Below, in pieces: positions 17,883 to 24,726 of a stretch of 64,000 nucleotides of DNA. The notes below the pieces were generated by a model, which saw nothing but the letters and a program-made list of their open reading frames with translations, had not been told where the DNA came from and searched no databases. Position 1 is the stretch's first letter; every line of letters begins with the position of its first letter. The DNA is from Pontibacter vulgaris. GTDB lineage: Bacteria > Bacteroidota > Bacteroidia > Cytophagales > Hymenobacteraceae. The stretch is taken from NCBI RefSeq assembly GCF_022758145.1, contig NZ_JAJVDH010000005.1, positions 186,001 to 250,000 on the forward strand, in the 5' to 3' direction. Made by a program: the position numbers and the translations under genes.

Positions 17883-18039
17883 TAATTAAAAGACAATATA
17901 TAAATAATAGCCCTGGATGACACCTTGATAAGAGTTTATGTAATATTCAAAATAACTTAGTCACCAATATATATATTATAGCAGAATTAACATTAGACTC
18001 TTGTCTGTCTGTACATTGTTGAGAATAGGATTGATCACT

Positions 18040-18129
18040 TCACATCTTCTTTGTACCCTTGAGAGTCTGTCCGTTACTGGTAACGGTGAAAGCAACTGCG
18101 AAGAAAGAGGTTAGTAGAAGTTTTTTCAT
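18040..18129 (-). pseudogene. Orphan signal peptide, remnant of a truncated secreted protein
   Basis: A 29-codon frame reads MKKLLLTSFFAVAFTVTSNG followed by QTLKGTKKM and a stop. The first 20 residues are a typical Bacteroidota signal peptide ending in NGQ, as seen at the start of outer-membrane beta-barrel proteins, but the mature part is missing. It lies just downstream of the last attC-like dyad (18162-18283). It could also be a real secreted micropeptide. Confidence 0.45.
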
Positions 18130-18161
18130 CTATAAAAGGTGGTTTAATATTTTAAATTACT

Positions 18162-18283
18162 GATAACGGTTTACGTACCGGCGATAGAGGGGCTTTTGCC
18201 AATATCTACATAACTGCCCATTGGAATTATAATGTTGAGTTTATAACTGTCAGCCCCACTATTGCCAGTACGATGTTAGCGGT
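18162..18283 (-). other. attC-like large dyad (site G)
   Basis: Two 21-base arms (18174-18194 and 18252-18272) pair at 18 positions around a 57-base centre. The outer ends on the minus strand are CGCTAAC and GTTATCAG, the positions of the attC R'' and R' core sites. Size (about 120 bases) and layout resemble the long attC sites of chromosomal integrons. The outer 35 bases are related to the site at 19013-19071 (CCGAAC(C/T)GCTAACAT). Confidence 0.65.
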
Positions 18284-18315
18284 TCGGACATTATCTCTGG
18301 TACCATTTGCTTTCG

Positions 18316-18969
18316 TCATTTAATTGTCGTGTCAAAATCAACATGCCTGTAAAGCAAAACAATGGCCAGTACTGCATGCCATAACTGATGCCCGTATTGT
18401 GAGGCACGCTCCATAATTCCAAGACCAGGCGTCGGACTGTTTTCGTATACCAATAAAGCCTTTGGGACTGCGAATACAACCATTACTAGCAGCATTAATA
18501 TAGTCGTTATTGAATAATATCTAAACCAGTTTTTAAAATAGACAGCTCCAAGTATAAGACTAACCAAGACGAATGGGTTTATTGCCAGAATTCCGTGCAT
18601 CGTGTCGGTAAATGTTGGTTCAATTCCGCGCATGTGCATCGGGAAGTAGTTCCACAATATCAAGCTGTTTACCGCATTTCCAAATATCATTACAGACAAT
18701 GCCCGGAGAATACGCTTACCGTTGGATAGTAACCAAATGCCTAAAGCGAAAGCTATAAAAAGTAAGCTGGAAATTGTAAAAAGGGTAACCACTAATTTAC
18801 TGGTTGGGGCGCCTATCGCAAACAATTCACTCACAGTTTGCTCGTTAAAACTATAGCCCTTGTAAAGAATGCCGGCAATTATGTCCGTGAGGGGATAAAG
18901 AAAGGCCCCTAAAATCCCACAAGTCAATAAAAGATTTATAGTTTTCTTATGAGCATTTACTGTATCCAT
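18316..18969 (-). CDS. DUF998 family membrane protein
   Basis: A 217-residue protein starting MDTVNAHKKTINLLLTCGIL. Six or so membrane segments are visible, with family landmarks PLTDIIAGILYKGYSFNEQT, FPMHMRGIEPTFTDTMHG and a late YGHQLWHAVLAIVLL. DUF998 proteins are of unknown function. A longer frame to 19053 crosses the attC-like site F and is rejected; MKSLKKVIH at 18996 is an alternative start. The gene is AT-rich and lies between attC-like sites F and G. Confidence 0.78.
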   Translation of the reverse strand: MDTVNAHKKTINLLLTCGILGAFLYPLTDIIAGILYKGYSFNEQTVSELFAIGAPTSKLVVTLFTISSLLFIAFALGIWLLSNGKRILRALSVMIFGNAVNSLILWNYFPMHMRGIEPTFTDTMHGILAINPFVLVSLILGAVYFKNWFRYYSITTILMLLVMVVFAVPKALLVYENSPTPGLGIMERASQYGHQLWHAVLAIVLLYRHVDFDTTIK

Positions 18970-19012
18970 ATGAATTACTTTTTTCAAAGACTTCATAAGT
19001 ATTGAATATACA

Positions 19013-19071
19013 TTAAAGTGACTCCAAACGCATGTTAGCAGTTCGGGCTTCATCTCTCGAACTTCACTTTT
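19013..19071 (-). other. Partial attC-like site (site F)
   Basis: On the minus strand, directly behind the RsgA stop: AAAGTGA, AGTTCG, a loop, CGAACT, GCTAACATGCG, and TCACTTT closing the outer stem. The block GAGAGATGAAGCCCGAACTG plus GCTAACAT matches the R'' end of site G. I do not find a matching second half with a GTTRRRY core, so it may be a truncated or fused site. Confidence 0.45.
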
Positions 19072-20128
19072 TCCTTTTGATGCCTTTTTTGTAATTCTTA
19101 ACCATTTTTCCGAATTCCTTATCTTTTTTCCGTCTTTCTACAACCGAAGATTCAAAATGAGCTTTCTCTCGTCCTAACTTCAGGTAATTTTCATAGGAAG
19201 CCCGGTCTATTTCTCCCTTTGCAACGGCTTCAATAACAGAACAGCCTACCTCATTCGTGTGCGTACAATCTTTGAACTTACAACTCTGAGAAAGCCTGAT
19301 AATCTTATCAAATGTAATTTCTAATCCGCTGGTTGAGTCGGCAATACCTACTTCTCTCATTCCTGGATTATCAATTAAAATTCCACCATTTTCAAGAAGA
19401 GTTAATTCTCTATGGCTTGTAACATGTTTCCCTTTATTTGTGCTCTGGCTGATGGTATCTGTTCGCATTATAGATTTGCCAGAAAGATTATTTAATAGAG
19501 TGGATTTTCCAACACCTGAAGAACCAAGTAGGCAATATGTTTTACCTTTTTCAATAACCGCTTTTAGTTTGTCGTACCCATCTTGAGATTCGTTACTTAT
19601 AGCAATAATCGGAACATTATTAATCCGAGCTTTTATTTTCTCTACTATCTCCAAAGTCCGATGTTCATCAATTAAATCAATCTTAGTGAGCACTATAATG
19701 GGACTAACCTTTGATGAATTACAAATTGTCAGGTATCTTTCAAGCCTATTAATATTGAAATCCCTGTCAGCGGCTTGCACCAACAATGCATAATCAATAT
19801 TTGTTGCTATTATTTGTATCTCTCCGGATTTACCAATGTCCTGTCTAGAAATAACAGAGGACCTCGGAAATATGCTGTGAATAATGGAAAAATCTGAATC
19901 ATGAATTGTTATTGCAACCCAATCGCCAACTGCTGGAAAATCTTCACGACTTTTTGATGAAAATCGTAAATTCCCTGTTATCTCGGCTTCAAACTCTCCT
20001 TTCTCAGTCTTTACAATATATCTTTCCTTATGTTCTGATATAACTCTTCCAACCTCAAACTTTTTAAGGTTATTCTCAATCCTGAATTTTTCAAGTTTAT
20101 CATTATATCCTAAATCTTCTAATGTCAT
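19064..20128 (-). CDS. rsgA: RsgA-type circularly permuted GTPase (ribosome small-subunit biogenesis), paralogue
   Basis: A 354-residue YjeQ/RsgA-type GTPase. An N-terminal OB-fold (about 26-85, FEVGRVISEHKERYIVKTEK) is followed by a circularly permuted G domain: G4 TKIDL (148-152), P-loop GSSGVGKST (202-210), G3 DNPGM (253-257). The zinc-knuckle CKFKDCTHTNEVGC lies at about 287. The C-terminus is lysine-rich (KNYKKGIKRKK). RsgA helps maturation of the 30S subunit. The N-terminal MTLEDLGYNDKLEKF extension is typical of the accessory version found beside the housekeeping gene in some Bacteroidota and Firmicutes. It is AT-rich, has no heptamer, and sits between attC-like sites A and F, so it is likely a mobile extra copy. 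Confidence 0.9.
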   Translation of the reverse strand: MTLEDLGYNDKLEKFRIENNLKKFEVGRVISEHKERYIVKTEKGEFEAEITGNLRFSSKSREDFPAVGDWVAITIHDSDFSIIHSIFPRSSVISRQDIGKSGEIQIIATNIDYALLVQAADRDFNINRLERYLTICNSSKVSPIIVLTKIDLIDEHRTLEIVEKIKARINNVPIIAISNESQDGYDKLKAVIEKGKTYCLLGSSGVGKSTLLNNLSGKSIMRTDTISQSTNKGKHVTSHRELTLLENGGILIDNPGMREVGIADSTSGLEITFDKIIRLSQSCKFKDCTHTNEVGCSVIEAVAKGEIDRASYENYLKLGREKAHFESSVVERRKKDKEFGKMVKNYKKGIKRKK

Positions 20129-20183
20129 TTCATTATAGAATTGATTGGCTTATTCAATACTCATAGTCTTTTTTAGCCTCACC

Positions 20184-20253
20184 TCTAACGTTTCGTGCAT
20201 AGTATGGGCAAGGCATAGCCGCAGCCTGAACTATGAACCTTGTTGGCGTTTTT
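20184..20253 (-). other. attC-like imperfect dyad (site A)
   Basis: On the minus strand it starts CGCCAAC and ends GTTAGAG, close to the attC R'' (RYYYAAC) and R' (GTTRRRY) cores. The arms pair imperfectly (GGTTCATAGTTCAGGCTGCG against GGGCAAGGCATAGCC.. and CATAG..CTATG). It lies between the lipoprotein gene (20272) and the RsgA gene start (20128) and shares its skeleton with site B at 4748. Confidence 0.65.
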
Positions 20254-20271
20254 AGTTTTACCCCTTCTTTA

Positions 20272-20823
20272 CTACAAGCTATCTAAAACAGCCTGTGATT
20301 CCACATAACCTGGAGGTAGTGGCCACAAGACATCTTTGGTTGTTGCAAAGCGTCTGTTAGAAGTTTTGACCAATTGCTGCCCTTCCACAATTTCAACTAA
20401 CTCCATGAGCATTTTCTGTACTTCAATCGGAAAGTCCATACCTTTAGTTCTTACTTCTTTGCCATTGTTTTTCAAACTCATTGAGTAATAGGCTCCATCT
20501 TCATACTCTTGGTAAAAAGTATCTAACGCTTTAATGTTCATAGAGTCAACAAGTAGAAAAATCTGCCTTAGGCTCTGAGAGTCAAGTTTCGCTTTATAGT
20601 TCTCTTTAATTTCTCTATTGTCTCTCAAGCGAAGATAAGTAGTGCCGTCTTTATGTATTTCCACTTCCTTGCTGTCATCTGTGCTCCAGCCCGACTCTAT
20701 CGAAAAGACAAATTCTTCAAAGTGCTTTATTTGATGCTCTTTTTCCTTTACATGTGCTCTTTCTTCTGTTCCATTACAGGAAAACAGGAAAAAAAGGAAA
20801 ACTACATGTAAGGGCTTTTTCAT
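20272..20823 (-). CDS. Hypothetical lipoprotein
   Basis: A 183-residue protein with lipobox LFSCNGTEE after MKKPLHVVFLFF. The mature part has no family I recognise; it is acidic near the N-terminus, with KDGTTYLRLRDNREIKENYK and YEDGAYYSMSLKNNGKEV suggesting a small beta-rich domain. It lies between attC-like sites D (upstream) and A (downstream), all in the same orientation. AT-rich, no heptamer. Confidence 0.7.
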   Translation of the reverse strand: MKKPLHVVFLFFLFSCNGTEERAHVKEKEHQIKHFEEFVFSIESGWSTDDSKEVEIHKDGTTYLRLRDNREIKENYKAKLDSQSLRQIFLLVDSMNIKALDTFYQEYEDGAYYSMSLKNNGKEVRTKGMDFPIEVQKMLMELVEIVEGQQLVKTSNRRFATTKDVLWPLPPGYVESQAVLDSL

Positions 20824-20833
20824 AATTATCTAT

Positions 20834-20890
20834 TGACGCCAACTATTGTATAAACGAAAACATACGCTTATCTGCACTATGTACGTAACT
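20834..20890 (-). other. attC-like imperfect dyad (site D)
   Basis: Core-like ends GTTGGCG (next to the lipoprotein gene) and GTTACG; arms ATAAACG..CGCTTAT enclose AAAACATA. About 47 bases are closely similar to site E at 6031-6084, although the neighbouring genes are unrelated. Confidence 0.55.
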
Positions 20891-21267
20891 ATTTCAATCC
20901 ATTTTATGGCAGATTATATAGCAGGATCTGGTAAAGTTTGTAGCATTTTGGATGAGCGTATACTTAAGCTAATGTAAGCTTTTGCTGCAGATTATCTAGT
21001 GGGCTGACGGTTTTATTCAAGACAAGGGTATAATGATAGAAAAGATCACTGATAAAATATATATCCTTCTCTTTTCGTAGCCATGTTATTACACACATAA
21101 ACTATGGAAAACAGCAAAACCTGTATTTTCTCACCCATTTGCTTCCGGCTAACTGTAGTGTACCCATAATAGCGCGAAACGAAATAATTGTATAATTTTA
21201 AAGACTCTATACTACGGTTCAAATCGCGAGTTTTAGGGTGTACTTATTATAACTTATAATCATTCAA
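20891..21267. other. AT-rich spacer upstream of the glycosidase gene
   Basis: About 380 bases with no credible gene on either strand. It has one TATACTT heptamer (about 20960). It presumably holds the promoter of the gene at 21268, but I cannot place a convincing TAnnTTTG box. Confidence 0.5.
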
Positions 21268-23994
21268 ATGAAGCATATCTCTCTCCGGTCAAGTATACTT
21301 TTTTCGTTATTAGTTATGGGAGCCTGTCAGTCACAAAAACCGGCTGCTGATACAAGTATAGCTGCTGAAGTAAGCAGTAAAAAAGCCATGTACCAATCTC
21401 CGGCTTATAGTATTTACCCCGATAGTGTGGTGCAGGGTGAGTATGTGGCAAAAGTGCTTTCGTCTACCGAACTTACCTCTGATTACCAAAGCCCGGTAAA
21501 TGCTACCATGAGCCCGAAGGTTGTATTTAAGTTTGCCATAAACGGTCGCGACAACGAAATGGTACCCGGAGCCGACCACTACTTTAACTGTATCGCCGAT
21601 AATGGTAATTGTATTACGCCTGTGATCACGTTTGGTAAGCAGCTGAAAGATGATGCTGAAATTGCAAGCGATGTATACCTGACCCCAAATACTAAAATGA
21701 AGATCCGCCTGGACATGCGCCCGGTGCTGGAAGCCTTTAAAAAGAGCGGGGTTTATACTACGCCAACCGGCGACAAGATCTATAAAGAAGATTTTAAGGG
21801 TGTGTTTATAGCTGGCGGCACCGACCCTTTGAGCTGGGATTTTGACAACCTGGGCGGTAAAAAAGAAATGCAGCTTCAGGACCCGGACGGCGATGGAATT
21901 TACGAGATAACCTTGCTGATGAACGAGAACCGCGAGGAGAAGATGACGGCTCAGCAATGGAAAATGACCCTCAATGCCAACGCTTTTCCGCAGTACCAGT
22001 CTGATTACCCGATAGCCGACGCATTGTATAACCTGGCGCTCGAAGAAATGATAATTGCCGTAGAGCCTGACAGCACTTTCAGAACAGGTAAGGAATGGGC
22101 CGGCGTCTGGACCCGCGATATCAGCTACAGCATTATACTTAGCATGGCGCAGCTTCAGCCAAAAGTATCGATGTATAGTTTGATGCGCAAAGTAAAAGAC
22201 GGCCGCATTGTGCAGGATACCGGAACGGGCGGCGCATACCCGATCTCGACGGACCGCATGATCTGGGCCGTGGCAGCCTGGGAAGTATACAAAGTGACCG
22301 GCGACGAGAAATGGCTGCGCGATACCTATGCCATCATCAAAAAATCTATAGCAGACGACCAGAAAAACGCTTTTGACCCGGAAACTGGCCTGATGCGTGG
22401 CGAGTCGTCGTTTCTGGACTGGCGTGAGCAGTCCTACCCGCGCTGGATGCAGCCTGCCGATATCTACGCCTCAGAAAACCTGGGTACAAACGCAGCGCAT
22501 TACCAGGCCAATATGGTAGCCGCTCAAATGGCCGAGTTGCTAAAGGATACTGAAGCCGTAGCTGGTTTTAGAAAGACTGCCGAAAGTATAAAACAAGGTA
22601 TAAATAAGCACTTGTGGCAGGAGGAGAAGGGCTACTATGGCCAGTATCTGTATGGTCGTAACTATAAGATTCTGTCACCGAGAGCGGAAGCGTTAGGAGA
22701 GGCCTTGTCTGTTATTTATGGGGTAGCCGATGAAGCACGCAGCAAAACTATAGTTGCCCACACACCGGTTACGGATTTCGGTATACCAAATATCTATCCT
22801 TATATTCCGGGCATTCCGCCGTACCATAACAATGCCGTTTGGCCGTTTGTGCAATCATACTGGGCACTGGCTGCTGCCAAAGCAGGCAACGACAAGTCGC
22901 TGACCGAAAGTATAACTGCTATTTACCGCCCTGCTGCTTTATTCCTGACTAATAAAGAGAATTTTGTAGCTATCAGCGGCGATTATGCAGGCACGCAGGT
23001 AAACTCCAGCAACATGCTGTGGAGCCTTGCCGGTAGCCTGAGCATGGTGTACAAAGTATACTTCGGGATGGATTTTAAAGCCGACGGTATAGAACTGAAA
23101 CCGTTTGTACCGAAAGCTTTTGCTGGTAACAGAAAACTGACCAACTATACTTACCGAAATGCTGTGCTGAACTTTGAAATGAGCGGTTACGGCAACCAGG
23201 TAAAAAGTATAACTATGGATGGCAAGCCAATGGAAAAGCCATTTATACCAGCTAACCTGGCGGGCAACCATACCATTAAAATTGAACTGGCTAACAACGA
23301 AGCAGGAGGTGAGATAAACCATACCGTGGATTATACTTCGCCTGAGACACCAAAAGTGACTTATACTTCAGGCAAACTAACCTGGCCATCTGTAGAGGGG
23401 GCGGTTACTTATCAGGTTATCAAAAACGGACAGGCACAGGAGAAAACACAGAACAATAGCTTAGCTGTAACCGAAGGCGCTTATGCCGAATATGTAGTGT
23501 TGGCCGAAGACAAAAATGGTGTTACCTCGTTTGCCAGCGAGCCTATAGTTGTAGTGGCCGGCAAGTATAAAATGCAATACGAACTGGAGAAATCGCTGCC
23601 TAAAGCCAACCTGCCTTACCGCGACTTTTCAGGTACCGGTTTCGTGGAGATCAGCAAACAGAAGAACAAGGAAGTGAAAGTAAGTATAACCGTACCGGAA
23701 GATGGTGTATATGCGATTGATTTCCGCTACGCCAATGGCAACGGCCCGATAAACACCAGCAATAAAGCTTCTATCCGTACGCTGAAATATAATGGTAAAT
23801 TTGCAGGTACTGTTGTGCTGCCGCAGCGTGGCAACGACGAGTGGAGCAACTGGGGCTTTACCAATGCCGTGCAGGTGCCGTTAACCAAAGGCAAACATAC
23901 TATTTCTGTGGTTTTTGAACCGCATAACGAGAACATGAACGGCGACGTGAACCAGGCGATGTTAGACTACATGCGTCTGGTAAAGATCAAATAA
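21268..23994 (+). CDS. Lipoprotein (alpha/alpha)6-barrel glycoside hydrolase with C-terminal CBM-like domain
   Basis: A 908-residue lipoprotein (SLLVMGACQSQKPA). The N-terminal domain is beta-rich (to about residue 230, with WDFDNLGG and DPDGDGIYEITL). The middle (about 250-630) is a six-hairpin barrel: EWAGVWTRDISYSI, GGAYPISTDRMIWAVAAWEV, ESSFLDWREQSYPRWMQ and NSSNMLWSLAGSLSMVYKVY are typical catalytic-cleft strings. The C-terminal ~130 residues (FSGTGFVEI, GVYAIDFRYANGNG, KHTISVVFEPH, DYMRLVK) resemble CBM6/CBM35 sugar-binding domains. It is probably surface- or periplasm-exposed and acts on an oligosaccharide. I cannot give a GH family. The gene is dense in heptamers (about 13 in 2.7 kb) and so looks native. 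Confidence 0.8.
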   Translation: MKHISLRSSILFSLLVMGACQSQKPAADTSIAAEVSSKKAMYQSPAYSIYPDSVVQGEYVAKVLSSTELTSDYQSPVNATMSPKVVFKFAINGRDNEMVPGADHYFNCIADNGNCITPVITFGKQLKDDAEIASDVYLTPNTKMKIRLDMRPVLEAFKKSGVYTTPTGDKIYKEDFKGVFIAGGTDPLSWDFDNLGGKKEMQLQDPDGDGIYEITLLMNENREEKMTAQQWKMTLNANAFPQYQSDYPIADALYNLALEEMIIAVEPDSTFRTGKEWAGVWTRDISYSIILSMAQLQPKVSMYSLMRKVKDGRIVQDTGTGGAYPISTDRMIWAVAAWEVYKVTGDEKWLRDTYAIIKKSIADDQKNAFDPETGLMRGESSFLDWREQSYPRWMQPADIYASENLGTNAAHYQANMVAAQMAELLKDTEAVAGFRKTAESIKQGINKHLWQEEKGYYGQYLYGRNYKILSPRAEALGEALSVIYGVADEARSKTIVAHTPVTDFGIPNIYPYIPGIPPYHNNAVWPFVQSYWALAAAKAGNDKSLTESITAIYRPAALFLTNKENFVAISGDYAGTQVNSSNMLWSLAGSLSMVYKVYFGMDFKADGIELKPFVPKAFAGNRKLTNYTYRNAVLNFEMSGYGNQVKSITMDGKPMEKPFIPANLAGNHTIKIELANNEAGGEINHTVDYTSPETPKVTYTSGKLTWPSVEGAVTYQVIKNGQAQEKTQNNSLAVTEGAYAEYVVLAEDKNGVTSFASEPIVVVAGKYKMQYELEKSLPKANLPYRDFSGTGFVEISKQKNKEVKVSITVPEDGVYAIDFRYANGNGPINTSNKASIRTLKYNGKFAGTVVLPQRGNDEWSNWGFTNAVQVPLTKGKHTISVVFEPHNENMNGDVNQAMLDYMRLVKIK

Positions 23995-24260
23995 ATATAA
24001 AGCTGATTTAAGTATAAAGTCCTCCTGTTGGCTTAAGTACTGGCAGGAGGATTTTGTGATTTTTCAGGTTTGATCAGTAGGCAGCTGTTTTCATATAGCT
24101 GCAAAAGCATCTTTATGTATTTACACGATGTAACAAAGTATAAACGTGCTCATCCAGCCAGGGCCAAAGTATAGCCTGGTAAGGGTGAATTAAGTAAGTT
24201 AAGGTTGAAACAGGAAGCGGGGAGAGTGAGTGGCAATAGCGAGCGTGGCAGCGGTGTGGG
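23995..24260. other. Spacer with hairpin-like TCCTCC inverted word
   Basis: A weak stem (AGTCCTCCTG TTGGC .. CTGGCAGGAGGATT) at about 24017-24053 may terminate the glycosidase transcript. The rest contains three AAGTATA copies and no gene. Confidence 0.5.
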
Positions 24261-24656
24261 TTAGCTTTTAAATTGGGCAAGCCACTTAAGTGCACTATTC
24301 TTATCAGTGAACATTTGAGTTGGGTTTTTAGGCTTATTAACCCGTATAAAAAAGTTAGCAGACATTTTTAGCATCGGCGACCCAATTAGAATGGCACTGG
24401 CAATTACAAGATCATTTCCTTCATTTGCCAGGTAATCGCGACCTTCCTTTGTTGATTGCTTTACTCTTGTGATATCAAATAATACAGGATATGACTTATT
24501 CTCGCTATACTCAATACGTTGTTTAACACAAATTTTAGCAGTCTCCAGATCTACCAGCTCTATGTCTTTATAAATACAGTACAAAATTCCATCTATAACA
24601 CAGAGGTTAAGATAGTCGGTAGACGTGATGCTGGAATTTTTTTCGGAGTTAGTCAT
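24261..24656 (-). CDS. STAS/SpoIIAA-like small protein (DUF7793-like)
   Basis: A 131-residue soluble protein. TSTDYLNLCVIDGILYCIY, ELVDLETAKICVKQRIEYSE, PVLFDITRVKQSTKEGRDYL, and LIGSPMLKMSANFFIRVNKP, FTDKNSALKWLAQF match the alternating beta/alpha pattern of SpoIIAA/STAS-like domains seen in Bacteroidota next to signalling genes. I see no conserved phospho-serine in the usual place. It is divergent from, and only 70 bases from, the fusion enzyme gene, so the two may share a control region. Confidence 0.6.
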   Translation of the reverse strand: MTNSEKNSSITSTDYLNLCVIDGILYCIYKDIELVDLETAKICVKQRIEYSENKSYPVLFDITRVKQSTKEGRDYLANEGNDLVIASAILIGSPMLKMSANFFIRVNKPKNPTQMFTDKNSALKWLAQFKS

Positions 24657-24726
24657 TCAAGATTTAAACAATTTTCATGGCGTGCTTGTTATGCACCCAT
24701 TACAAATGCAATTATAGGTAAAATAC

